Of a DNA stretch of 64,000 bases, positions 43,562 through 54,800 are shown in pieces (position 1 is the first letter of the stretch; every line of letters begins with the position of its first letter). The position numbers and the translations under genes are program-made. The stretch is from Durusdinium trenchii (Eukaryota; Sar; Dinophyceae; Suessiales; Symbiodiniaceae). The stretch spans positions 551,772-615,771 of the forward strand of contig CAXAMN010023673.1 of NCBI GenBank assembly GCA_963970005.1. Reading direction: 5' to 3'. The notes under the pieces are model-generated. The model had not been told where the DNA came from, made no database searches, and saw nothing but the letters and a program-made list of their open reading frames with translations.

Positions 43562-45489
43562 AATCACGCAACAGGAAGCTCAGCTGTTCAGTCAAATTCC
43601 AACCCGTTGAAAGTTCAGCATCAATTAGGGCCGCAGTCGGGGGCGTCCGGGGACTCTTGCATGAACGTTTGATTTTCTTTGAGAAGCTGAAGGATTGCCT
43701 ATGGCCTATGGTATGATAGAACTGATGTAGTTGTCTGTGACGATGACACGGATTGCAGTGTCTTTTTTGGTTCATTCATTTTGATTGCTTCGTTGTGAAT
43801 CTGACTCAAACATCTTAAACAACAGTGCCATTTGCTTGCTTGTGTGGATCTTTGTCCTTTTGCTTTGGCTTCCTTGAATCGCTTTTTCCCTTCAGTTTCC
43901 TGCATGAACTTGGCTCCAAGTCTCATTAGGTATTCCTTCATTTTGGGAATGGATGTATGCTTGTTGTTGACCTGGAGGTGAATCCACTTCATCCTTTGAT
44001 TTGGCTGCAAGTTCCAGCTTTGCAGGCAAACCAAGAACACTTGCATTTGCTTTTATAGATGGCCACAAAATCCACCAGTTTTCATGTCCTGCAGAGTCGT
44101 GCCGGCGGCATCTCAGATGACCTGACCTCCACAAGCACCGTGCCATTGATGACGTCTGGAGCAGCCGAGTTGCTGCTTTGCAAGAAACATCCCAAGATAT
44201 CCTACTGCAAGCGACGAAAGGAAGAAACCAGCAATACGTCCATCCTGGAATCGACAATATTGAGGTTCACCAGCTTTCCCACTGTGTTGCTTCTATCTTT
44301 GTTTTGTTTGAGGCAGCTCGGCTGCAAACTGTGTGCAGGTTTCATGCATCGGCAAGCCAGCAATTCATTTCACAAACAGTAAGGTTTTGTCAGCTATGGG
44401 AGCAGTTGCTGTTGCCAAGTCAGTTTGCCTCTTGAGGTGCATTCGCGGCTTTCATTGAACTTGCTTCTCTTGCTTGACACAATTCTTTCCGATCCGCTTA
44501 ATTTATGCACTGCAGGCTTGCTCCTTGCATGGCGGTATTCATTTGTAGACGATGAAAGTGCGCATGTGTGCATGTGGCCCTTCATGGCCCTTCTGGCCGA
44601 TTGCAGAAACTTTGCACCTTTCCAGGCTTGTTTTAACAGTTGGAAAGGAGGAAGGAGTACCAAGACGTGCTGCCGATTGCCACCTATGCGATAGTGTTAG
44701 TTAGGAACGGTTGTAAAAGTACAACTTCTTCGCTTCGACCTAGTTTTTCAATTCGCTCTGCGAATGTAGAGCGTTTAGTGCGGGCTTGGCGACAAAAAGG
44801 AGCAGGAGTCGTTGTTTTGTGCTTTCGAACGAGTGGCTAGGGCATCCTGATGGGCAGAAGCTGCTGCAAACATATCATCAATCCCAACAAGCATTCATGG
44901 TTCATGTCCTGATGCAGGATTGGCTCGTCCGTTCCTACCGTGGGAATGTCAACGAGGCCTGGGTTTTGGAATTGCTTATAAGTAAGATCTCATAAGCGTT
45001 CTTCAAATAGCTGAAAACATATGAAAACTATAGAGTCTATAGAGCTTCTAAATGGTTCTAGTATCTCTCAAAGGGGGCGAGACGTTAAATAACATTCGCG
45101 TGTGCTGAAAGTTTTTTGGTATGTGTGTGTACCCCACTAGTTTTGTTGATGTAACCCTGCAGGCTTGGAAGTTACTCTTTCACGAGAAGCTGCTTGAAAT
45201 TCCGTCCAGGGCTTTCCTTTCTTGTGCTTTCACAAGATGCTGGAAGCAAAGAAGCACTGAGAAAAAGTAACGAGATGCAACAATAATGTCTTTTTGCTTT
45301 TTGGGGTTGCTGTCTTTGATGTCGTCTTTACTCCATACTAGTGATGACAAGAAAGCTTTCTTTGATCAAAGATGCTGGTGAAGGACAGACTGACAGACTG
45401 CATCAGGTCTGCAGACTTCCTGGCTTCTTTGACGAGAATCAAGCAACAGATGCAAGGCTCCCAGCTTTCATCGGCCTTGGTAAACGGAC
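43562..45489. other. No recognised gene; exon candidates on both strands
   Basis: - strand 43699-44046 has a Lys/Glu-rich frame (PKMKEYLMRLGAKFMQETEG). + strand 44150-44330 contains AALQETSQDILLQATKGRNQ. + strand 44805-44995 contains SNEWLGHPDGQKLLQTY, reminiscent of a recurrent dinoflagellate 'SHxWLG...HPD' motif. The + frame 45370-45489 may have been one exon before the retroelement inserted at 45495. Confidence 0.3.
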
Positions 45490-45494
45490 ATTGT
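45490..45494 (+). repeat. Target-site duplication, left
   Basis: ATTGT directly precedes the 5' LTR and recurs directly after the 3' LTR (55153-55157). Confidence 0.93.
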
Positions 45495-45632
45495 TGTGGA
45501 AGATGGCAGTTGCTGGTACTTGCCGGTTGTTGGTGGCATGTTCGGTTCCGCTCGCTAGCTTGATCAAGCGCACGCAGCAAAAAGCCGCGCTTTTCGCTTT
45601 CTCATTTACCTAGAGCCCAATTCATCTCCGCA
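45495..45632 (+). repeat. 5' LTR
   Basis: 138 bp, starts TGTGGAAGATGGC and ends ATCTCCGCA. It differs from the 3' LTR only at 45602 (T versus G). Confidence 0.97.
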
Positions 45633-45633
45633 T

Positions 45634-45646
45634 TGGTAGCGGAGCC
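45634..45646 (+). promoter_or_regulatory. Primer binding site
   Basis: TGGTAGCGGAGCC, one base after the LTR. It starts with the TGG complementary to a tRNA CCA end and would pair with a tRNA ending GGCTCCGCTACCA, close to an initiator-Met acceptor arm. The identical 13-mer occurs at 63076. Confidence 0.8.
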
Positions 45647-45692
45647 TACCGAATACCGGTGGGCAGGTGCTGTGCCGCACCTAGGGTCAGGG

Positions 45693-48600
45693 ATGGAAAC
45701 GACGGCCGACACCATCCCTGTTCCCTCATGGGACGGAGCTGAGACTCCTGGTGGCCGAGCCACCCCGCCAGCGGCGGAGCCAGAGGGCGGCGCCCCGGTC
45801 CGTGGCCGAGCCACGGAACAACACGGCAGAGCCCGTGAAGAACGTGGACGCTCCACTCATCGAGGTCGAGGCCGCGGACGAGCTCGCCCCGAACTACCAC
45901 GGTCGCCAGGACACAAAGGAAAAGGTCTTGGAGGCAAGAGTTCAAAGGGCAAAGACAAAGGCGCTGGAGCTGGAAGGGGCCGACATCCCTACACCATGGA
46001 CGATGCCTACGAGGTGCTCGATGAGAACCGATGGAGCCAGATCTTTGGACAATGGTCAGCTGTGGCCGGATGGTCAAGTCAGGTACCTGGCTGGTACCAA
46101 TCACCTCAGACGGGCATTTGGATGTTCTGGACCGGAGCTCAATGGTTGTCCTATGAGCCATCATCCATGGACGGATCATGGCACCTTCCTCGACGAGAAG
46201 CTGAACAAGCAAAAGGTCGAGAGAAAGGACCTCCTCACTCGACTGCATCTACTTTGGAGCACCCGTCACAACACCGTTCAGTAGGAGTTCCACTTCCAGA
46301 GGGACATGGACTTCGTGCCAAGGCAGCCCCAAAGGCAGCAGCGAGGAAGGAAAAGAAAGAGAAGAAGGAAACCAAAGACAAGAAGGATGGCAGGGACAAG
46401 TCAGACCGCAGCGCCAAGGACAAGAAGAAAGATCGCTCAGACAAGGAGCGGCCGAGGGAGCAGCCGAAGGAGCAGAGGACGAAGACACCACCTCCACCTT
46501 CAGCTGCTGAGAAGGGGGAGAAGAGTGATAAGAAGGAAAAGAAGGATAAGGAGAAGAAGGAACGCCAAGATGATGACCCTCGCCCATCTGGCCGTGATGA
46601 CTCACAGACTCCTTCGAAGAAGTCCAAGGCAGCGCCTCCGAATCCTGATCCGCCTGGAGAAGATGACGATGAGGAGTACTCCGAGTACACCTACGAGGAG
46701 CAGGAGGAGAGTGAAGAGTCAGAAGGGTTCGAAGAAGATCCGCCGGTGACACCATCCAATCTCACTGACGACAGCCGTGGCCCGAGGCAGTATCAGAGGA
46801 ACCCTCGTGATCCACGCCTTCGACCACCACCAGGTCCACCATCATCGGATCCGACTTCGTCCAACGTGACATCAACTCCAGCTGCTTCGAATCGTACATC
46901 ATCCAGAGCATCAGGTTCGAGTGCATCTACGGCTTCCACAGGTGAGATCCGTGCACTCCTGGGTCAACAGGCGAAGAAGCAGCAGGACAGGTCGAAGCCT
47001 TCGCTCAGTCAAGTCCGCCTGGAAATGTTCAGGGGTTCGAGATCCCACTTCAAAGAGTGGAAGCACACCATTGAGGCCCAGCAGGCGCTGGATGAGGCCG
47101 AATTGGCCATGTTAATCTACCTTTCATGCCAGGGAGAGCCGCGTCAAATCCTGAATCAACTTCAAGTCTCCGAGATGAGGGAGCCAGGAGGACTCAACAG
47201 AGTCATGCGGCTGCTTGAGGAGTCCTATGGTGCCAGATCTGATGAACGCTTCGAAGAGCGCCAGGAAGCTTACTTGACGTATCGCCGTGCCCCAGGTCAG
47301 AGCGTCGCTTCCTACATCAGCGCCTTGAAGAGACTTCGAACAGAGTACCTGGCAGAAGACACAGGCACCACGCTGTCGGACAAGAGTTTTGCCCAGAGAA
47401 TGCTATCTCGTGCTTCCCTCACCAAGAAGGAGCGGATGGACATCTTCTACAGTGCTGGCGGCAAGTATGCATCCAATGCCATCGAGAAAGTTCTCAAGTT
47501 TCGATGCTCGAATGTCCATCTTGACGAGACCAAGTATCGCCCTCAGGACAAGCACCATCATCCTCGCAGGTGGAAGACTTCATCGACCTCCAAGTCAAGT
47601 CGCCCGAAGCCTCACCGATCCTCTCGTGCACATCTAGCCAATGTCAAGGAGGAGCCGGACTGGGACGATGACGAGGAGGGCATCCCAGAGGAAGAAGGTG
47701 ATGATGAGGCCTACTACGAAAATGAAGACGATGAGGCTGACAATGAAGACCTGGAGCAGGAGGCCTACCAACAGGACTACTATTGGGATGACGAAGATGA
47801 AGAAGGCGACTGGGATTGGGATGATGAAGGCATGGACTTGAGAGAGGCCTATGCAGCTGGATGGCGTGCCAAGCAGAAATCCGCAGAAGCTCGCAAAGCA
47901 CGAGGCTACAGTGACGCCAAGTCCAAGGGCAAAGGCAAAAAGGGCAAGAAAGGTGGTGGCAGGTTCGTGGAGTACCGCACGAAGGACCAGCGGAAGGCCA
48001 AGTCCAAGTGCGCATCATGCAAACAGATTGGACACTGGCATGGTGACCCTGAATGTCCAAATGTGAAGAATGGGACTGACCCTCCACGTGATGATCCCGC
48101 GAAGTCGCAGGTCAACTTCACCACCGACACTTCCCCCACGGCACGCGGCAGTGGCGCAAGGACGAAGGAGGAAGTCAAGCAGGAGGAGGATGACGGCAAC
48201 AGGCACACTTGGAGCACCAAGGGACTCAATGTGCACAAGGTGAACTGGACATTCATGGAAGGTTGGCAGCGCATCAAGGCCTATTCTTCGGACTCCAGTT
48301 CAGCCGTCTCTTCACCCAGCAGCAGTTCAGAGCCAGAAGAACCTCTTGGATTCAGTGCTGGCCGATCGTCGGAGGAAGCATCTGCTCAGAAGAAGGCTTC
48401 AAAATATAAAGCAGCTCTCCGTACCGTGGTTTCCGCTTTGGCTGAAGAAGTTGATGAATCTGATCTTAAGTTGAAGAAGAAGCTGCTGAAGAAGCAGGGG
48501 CAGTTGCAAGAGAAAGAGAAAGAGCTGGCAAAAGCAAAGAGCAAAGCAAAAGGGTCGAAGCCCGTGGCAATGGAGACCGACCTCGCGCCGGCCGATATGC

Positions 48601-49805
48601 TGGAGATCCTTCCGCACATGTCAAAAGATGAGAAGAGGAGGCTGTACAAGGAGCTGAAGGCAGAAAGAGATCGTGAAGCTGCCCGATACTTGGACCAGCA
48701 TCAGACGGCCGAGAAGCTGAAGAGAACAGACAAGCGGCATGATGGAGGCTATAAGGCAGCAAGCTCGTCGACCACCCCGGCACCAGAGCCAGCTTCGACA
48801 AGTGATCTTCCTGAGCCAGTTCGACGCAAGCGTCTCAAGCAGTTCAGGAAAGACCTCTATGATGGTGCCTTGGATCGAAAAGGGCGAGTTCGACCTTCAG
48901 AAGCATCAGAGCTGCCAACTCCAGAACAGGAGAAGTGCCCTCACCCGTGGCAGAGCTTGAGGTGGGGCGCAAACGGTGCCGCGCATTGGGCCTCTTGCAA
49001 GGCTTGCAAGTTGAAGAAGGTGCTCTATTACAGCATGGACCATGGTGCACTCACCGCCGAGACGGTCTTGGAGGAGGATCCCATGGATGTCTGGATGCTG
49101 GAGCACGCAGCCCACAAAGTGATCTTGGACAGCGGATGTCGCGCGGCAGTCGCTGGTGCGAAGTGGCATGTAAAGATGCGCCAGGCCCTCGACCAGCGTG
49201 ATCTTCCCTATGAGGTGCTGGAGCATGAGGAGACTTTTCGCTTCGGTGCTGGAGCCCCAGTTTTGTCAACGGAAGCTGGTCTCTATCCAGTGGTCTTGGG
49301 GGGAACTGGCATCCGATCGTGGCTGAGAGTCGCTGTGGTGGATGATACCAAGCAGGATCCCCGGATTTCCAATTGCCTGGCATTGGTTGGACCTTCAGAG
49401 CTGGCACGCTGGAAGGTCACTATGGACTTCGCCAAGGGCATGACGGTGATCGATGGCTGCAGCACACCTACGGAGCTCTCACCAACTCGACACCCCGTTC
49501 TCGAGATTCTTGGTGACGATGGCAAGGCAGAGGACTGGAACACCTCCGAACTTCGAGAACTTCGAGCTGTCCTACGAGCAGATCCACGCAAGCTGGCCCT
49601 TTGGCAGAGCCAAGATGAGCTTCCCCCTCCAAGCAGGAGGCGACATCTTCAGATGAATCTGAGGTGTCTTTCTACTCCCTGGCTGAGCCAGAATCAGATC
49701 TCGAAGATCTTGCTCTGTGGCAGAGCCACATGGAAGATGAGGCCATCAGTGGTTTGGACCAGATCGTGCACAAGTCCCCACCAAGGAGGCGGAGCCCCAG
49801 GATGA
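45693..49805 (+). CDS. Retrotransposon Gag and protease
   Basis: The frame is open from the primer site; the first ATG is 45693. N-terminal part: Arg/Gly-rich, then Trp-rich (about 46000-46180), then a long Lys/Glu/Asp-charged region (46320-46740). The Gag core around 47000-47500 includes YRRAPGQSVASYISALKRL. Acidic low-complexity sequence follows (47640-47840), then a zinc knuckle CASCKQIGHWHGDPEC (48009-48056) for RNA packaging. An aspartic protease has ILDSGC with the catalytic Asp at codon 49128, and cuts the polyprotein. Beyond about 49625 this frame is no longer the real one: a missing base in the C-run 49623-49627 shifts it, and the last ~60 codons to the stop at 49803 are out of frame. 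Confidence 0.93.
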   Translation: METTADTIPVPSWDGAETPGGRATPPAAEPEGGAPVRGRATEQHGRAREERGRSTHRGRGRGRARPELPRSPGHKGKGLGGKSSKGKDKGAGAGRGRHPYTMDDAYEVLDENRWSQIFGQWSAVAGWSSQVPGWYQSPQTGIWMFWTGAQWLSYEPSSMDGSWHLPRREAEQAKGREKGPPHSTASTLEHPSQHRSVGVPLPEGHGLRAKAAPKAAARKEKKEKKETKDKKDGRDKSDRSAKDKKKDRSDKERPREQPKEQRTKTPPPPSAAEKGEKSDKKEKKDKEKKERQDDDPRPSGRDDSQTPSKKSKAAPPNPDPPGEDDDEEYSEYTYEEQEESEESEGFEEDPPVTPSNLTDDSRGPRQYQRNPRDPRLRPPPGPPSSDPTSSNVTSTPAASNRTSSRASGSSASTASTGEIRALLGQQAKKQQDRSKPSLSQVRLEMFRGSRSHFKEWKHTIEAQQALDEAELAMLIYLSCQGEPRQILNQLQVSEMREPGGLNRVMRLLEESYGARSDERFEERQEAYLTYRRAPGQSVASYISALKRLRTEYLAEDTGTTLSDKSFAQRMLSRASLTKKERMDIFYSAGGKYASNAIEKVLKFRCSNVHLDETKYRPQDKHHHPRRWKTSSTSKSSRPKPHRSSRAHLANVKEEPDWDDDEEGIPEEEGDDEAYYENEDDEADNEDLEQEAYQQDYYWDDEDEEGDWDWDDEGMDLREAYAAGWRAKQKSAEARKARGYSDAKSKGKGKKGKKGGGRFVEYRTKDQRKAKSKCASCKQIGHWHGDPECPNVKNGTDPPRDDPAKSQVNFTTDTSPTARGSGARTKEEVKQEEDDGNRHTWSTKGLNVHKVNWTFMEGWQRIKAYSSDSSSAVSSPSSSSEPEEPLGFSAGRSSEEASAQKKASKYKAALRTVVSALAEEVDESDLKLKKKLLKKQGQLQEKEKELAKAKSKAKGSKPVAMETDLAPADMLEILPHMSKDEKRRLYKELKAERDREAARYLDQHQTAEKLKRTDKRHDGGYKAASSSTTPAPEPASTSDLPEPVRRKRLKQFRKDLYDGALDRKGRVRPSEASELPTPEQEKCPHPWQSLRWGANGAAHWASCKACKLKKVLYYSMDHGALTAETVLEEDPMDVWMLEHAAHKVILDSGCRAAVAGAKWHVKMRQALDQRDLPYEVLEHEETFRFGAGAPVLSTEAGLYPVVLGGTGIRSWLRVAVVDDTKQDPRISNCLALVGPSELARWKVTMDFAKGMTVIDGCSTPTELSPTRHPVLEILGDDGKAEDWNTSELRELRAVLRADPRKLALWQSQDELPPPSRRRHLQMNLRCLSTPWLSQNQISKILLCGRATWKMRPSVVWTRSCTSPHQGGGAPG
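49637..49783 (+). CDS. Acidic linker segment of the polyprotein (third frame)
   Basis: The segment reads EATSSDESEVSFYSLAEPES and on through LALWQSHMEDEAISGL, clearly the continuation of gag-pol in another frame. The match returns to a new frame after the C-run near 49779-49782. It contains TGGCNGAGCCA motifs at 49680 and 49718. Confidence 0.75.
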
Positions 49806-51836
49806 CAGTTCGGACTCAGACAGCCATGGCTCGTTTTCATCAGGCCAATCTGAGTCTTCCCACGAGGATGGACCATCATCAGCTGATGAGAGCACGTCAG
49901 ACTCCGAGGGAGAACCTGACCGCTTTGAAGACGCCCTCACGACCGGCCTCGCGGAAGAAGGAAATGAGATCTTGACCAAAGGTCAGCGCAAGCGTCTTCT
50001 CAACGCAGCAAACCAGATTGCTGATGCAGCTGCGATTGAAGTTTCCTGCAAGTCTGCTCTCATCGCTCGCAACACCAAGCCCTCAGTTCGCTCAAGGTGG
50101 CGCATTCTCGAGCTCTTTACATGGTCATGTATGCTGTCAATCACTGCCACCGAGCGAGGATGTTGGGAAGCTTGGGAGCCGATCTCTTTGGAGTCAGGTT
50201 GGGATGTCAGCACCATGGACGGCCAGAACAAGGCGATGAAGTACCTCCAGGAGGTTGAGCCTGATGTTTTGATGATCGCTTGGCCATGTGGCCCGCTTCA
50301 GAACATCAGCATGAGGACTGAAGCTCAGCGGCTGACTTTGCAGCGCAAGCGCCTCCAGGCCAGGCGGACAGTTTTGTCTTTCACCCGCCGTGCTGCTCTT
50401 TGGCAACGACGGAGGGGCGGCCTGGTCTTTGAGAATCCTGCCACGTCCAAGGCTTGGAAGACTCCAGAGATTGAAGAGGCCTTCGATGGTTTGGCACGTG
50501 TTCAGTTTGATCAATGCCAGGTTGGCCTAGCACATCCGACCAACCACATGCCGATGAGGAAGCGCACCATTATTGCTGGAGAAGATGGTGCCTTGACCGA
50601 ACTCAAAAACAAGATGTGCCCAGGTGACCATGAGCACCACATCATTGAAGGTGGCTATAAGACCGAGACAGGTCAATGGGCATCACTGGCAGAGTTTGCT
50701 GGTGGCTATCCTAGGGAGCTTTGCACTGCACTTTTGAAGGGAGCTGAAGCCTGGCTGACTCACAAAACCAATGAGGCCTTCACCGAGGACTATGAGATTG
50801 AAGACACGGTCCCTGATTGGATGGCTGGTGAAGACTACATTGAGGAGCAGAAGAGTCGCCAAGAAGCTCAACTTGATGACACCCTTCGTTTCCATGGCAC
50901 TGAGCATCAAGGCCCAGAAGACGATGAACGTCATCCAGTCAGTGCAGAAACTCGCAAAGCTGTTGAATTTGCTCACAGGCAGCTGGGACACCCAACTCGT
51001 GCTTCATTGACTCGTATGTTGAAATTGGGTGGAGCCAGCCAGGATGCATTACGGTATGCCAGCAAGTTTCATTGCTCAGTCTGTGCCGCACGACAAGCAC
51101 CAAGGCACCCGAAGCCTTCAACTGTATCTACAAGACCATTTGGCTTCAACGTGCATCTCCATTTGGACCTGAAGTACCTGTACGACTCCAGAAAGAAAAA
51201 GTATGTTTGCTTGAGCATTCTGGACTTAGGTACCATCAAGCATGATGCGATCATGCTCAAGAACCGCCGCTCTAACTATGTGGCAGAAAAATTCCTGAGA
51301 CACTGGATAGCGCTCTATGGATGCCCCGCTCAAGTCACCCATGACCAAGGAGGAGAATTCGAACAGTCGTTCCATGCACTCCTCGAAGATCTAGCGATCC
51401 CCTCAAAGGTGACAGGAGCTCATGCAGCATGGCAGTTGAGCGCGGGAGAGCGTCACGGAGCCACATTGGGAGTCATGTTTCAGGCGATTGTTGATGAGCA
51501 TGGCATCACCGGCTATACCCAAATGAAGAAAGCTTTGTCCTGTGCAGTGATGGCAAAGAATGCTACCTTGACCAAAGACGGTTACACCCCAAATCAAAGG
51601 GTGTTTGGCGTTGAGCACAAATGGCCGAGCTTGACTGCTGATGATGTTGGAATGAGCTTCGTTCAAGGCCTATCTGCAGACAGTGAGGTGGCTCGTGCAC
51701 ACAAGATGCGCACAACGGCTCGCGTGGCTCTCATTCGCCAAGATGTCCGAGACAAACTTCGAAGGACATTGCTACGCAAGCCACCCACAGCTACAGGACC
51801 ATTCGTGTCAGGTGCTCAGATCTATTTTGGGTGCCG
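49786..51836 (+). CDS. Pol part 1: methyltransferase-like domain and integrase
   Basis: An acidic linker leads into a domain with LELFTWSC (50110-50133) and, about 50 residues later, WPCGPLQN (50281-50304). This spacing and the PC motif recall cytosine-5 methyltransferase motifs I and IV, though motif I lacks its glycines. The integrase follows. Zinc-binding HRQLGH (His codons 50974 and 50989) and CSVC (51073-51084) precede the catalytic Asp at 51166, Asp at 51343 and Glu at 51448, the last two 35 codons apart. The integrase inserts the cDNA. The frame is lost at 51834-51837 by a missing T. The stop at 51922 is a consequence of that shift. Confidence 0.9.
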
Positions 51837-54800
51837 CAGCTCAAGCGTTACAACCGTGACAGTGGCCAATGGCGTGGTCCGGCTACTGTGTTGGTTCAAG
51901 AGCAACAGAAAAGATATTTTGTGAGCTGGCGAGGACGACTACTCCTACTAGCCGAGGAGAACATGAGGCTTGCAACTCCAGAGGAACTGGCACTTTCGGA
52001 ACCGGTGAAAGAAGACGTCCTGGACATCCAAGAACTCCTGAGAGATCCAACAAGATCTAACATCTACCAGGACCTTCGAGCAAAACCACCGCCTCCGAGA
52101 CCTCGAAAGAAGAGAGAACCTCGTCCTCCCGAAGATCCACAGAGGTTGAGAGCAAAGAACATCCTGAGGGGAACGAAAGCAGTTCGAAGGTTGTTGCAAC
52201 AACGCCCTCAGGTGTCTCAACTACCACGGCAGAAAAAGAGGAAGGAGTTGCCAGCGGCAGTTGAACCTCCACTACATCGAGAACTTGTGCCTCGAGATCC
52301 TCTACCTGCTCAACCTGTGGCAGCGCCATTGGAACCGGCGCCGCGTGTCGTAAGGCGGCGCCTGGCCTTGGAGGATGTGCCTCCGGATGTGGCTGAGCCA
52401 CCACCAGCACCTGTGGCTGAGCCACCATTGAAACCCGCTCCTGCATCTGGTGTTGATGTGCCGATCGATGACTCAGGTGGTTTATCTGACTACTCACCGA
52501 CTTCGCCGGCAGATTCACCACGCCCTGATCATCCACCAGATTGGGAGCAATTGCCTACAGAGGCCCGAAGACAGCGTCTCACAGACGATGTTCCTTTCAG
52601 CATTAAGCGGAAACTGCAAGGATCCACTACTTCAGAACTCCCCTTGAAGAGGGCCAGACCGAGCACAGCTTTGTTCATGCAGGTGCTCGCTTCCACAGTT
52701 TCAGAAGGACCTGCCAACGAATGGATCACCCGCCATGAAGTGGAACTGCTCAGGCAACTCACTGGATTGCCGATCACGGCTGCGAGGCTACATCGCTTTC
52801 CCCGAAAACGGTTCATGAAGCCACTTCGCAAGCGAGCTCGGGTGACAATTTTGATGGGCAAGGATCCGGACAACATCTTCATGGTGGAAGAAGATCAAGA
52901 GGAAGCTGCAAAGCATCCCCGGCGGAGGGCATCTTTCCCATGGCGAGGAATGACTTTCTTTTTGAAGAGTGAACCACCGCCTACAGAACAGAAAACCTAC
53001 ATCCAGCTTCCTGATGGGATCTATGAGGCCAACTTGAAAGAGGAGGAGCGACGACAGTTTGAGCATCTTTGGCTGGAAGACCTGCATGATCACTTGCTGG
53101 CAGAGGTGATGCTCCTTAAGCTCAAGCAGAGCGGCAAGGAATTGGATCCAAAGTTCTTTGATGAGAAGGAGCGTGCAGAGTTCCTCAAAGCAGATGCCAA
53201 AGAGTGGCAACAGTGGGTCCGCAATAAAGTCATCAAGCGGCTGTCCAAGGAGGAGGAAGCAAAGATTCCCAGGCACCTCATTTTCAAGGCTCCTTTGCGA
53301 ATGGTGCGAGTCAACAAGCAGACTCAACTCCTGGCACCGTTGGTGGCGAAATCCCGTCTGGTAGTTCCTGGACACCGAGATCCTGGATTGGGTCACTTCA
53401 GGAGCGACAGCCCTACAGCAACGCTGCAGGCAGTTCGGACGTCAAAGGCTGTGGCGGTTCGGAATGGATGGAAAGGATGGTCATTTGATGTCACCACGGC
53501 ATTCCTTTCAGGTGAGAACCTCACCAGAGACGTCTATGTCAGAGCTCCAGAAGAAGGTCTACCAGCAGTTGAGGGAGAACCTCCGGTGAAAGCTGGAGAA
53601 TTGATGAAGATCCTTCGATCTGCATATGGCTTGGTTGAAAGCCCAAGGCTTTGGTACTTGCGTGCCAGCAAGTTGCTCACGACCACACCTCTGGAAGAGC
53701 TGCCCATTAGCAAGAGCAGTTTTGTGGCCGCGGAAGGCAACAAAGCCTGGAGCATTCTCAGCTTGCATGTTGATGATGGACTTTTGTTTGGCGATGAGAA
53801 CGATCCACGCTTTCAGAAGTTGAAGAGTGACATCAACAAGATGTTCACGATCAAAGAGTGGAAGTCAATCCCTTTGACCTTCCTTGGCGTGGACCTCAAG
53901 CAAAAGGGTGAAGAACTTTTTGATGACATGTCAAACTACATCGCCAAGATCGCCCTTCCAAACATGAAGCTGGAGCCTAAGAATGATGACAAGCCACTTG
54001 ATGCCCAGCAGCTCACAGCATATCGACAGCTGGTGATGAGGTTGCGATGGCCAGGACAGCAGTCAATGCCACAGCTTCTTTACAAGACGAGCAAGCTGGC
54101 GCAGTATGCAACAAAAGCCACAATGGGTGACTATAAGGCGGCGCTCCAGCTTTTTGAAGAATGCAAAGAAGAAGCCCGCCAAGGCAGATCTGTTTTGCCA
54201 TACCCTCGGATTCGTGGCAAGTTGTTTTTGGTGACCTACTTCGATGCCAGCTTGGGCAAAGAGAAGGATGGCAAATCGCAACTAGGTGCGATTCATTTCC
54301 TGTCCAATGAAGATGTCATTCATGGACCACAACCAGCTGCAGCAATCGACTATACAACCAACAAAAGCAGCAGGGTTGTTCGAAGTTCCATGGCGGCAGA
54401 ATCGTGTTCGCTCAGTGTGGCGGTTGACAGGCATCTCTACATCCGCCTGATTGCAGACATGATGCTGCATGGTGTCTTCAAGGTTGGCTCCGACCGGCGT
54501 GAGAAGCTTCGCGTTGGCGGTGGCATCGTGACAGATGCGAAGTCTCTTTTCGATCATCTTGGAGCAACTGGTCAAATTCCAGCTGAAAGACAAACCATGT
54601 TGGATCTACTTGTCGCTAAGGACCTTCTGGAGCAGCAGATCTACAGGTTGTTTTGGGTACCGACCCATCGACAGCACGCTGACGGTCTCACGAAGGCCAT
54701 GAGAAATGCGCTTTGGGAGGAGTACTTGCGGAAAAAGACCATAAGCCTCAAAGAGACACCGGAGGAACGCGAGATCGAAGAGCATCGCTTTAAAGGGCAA

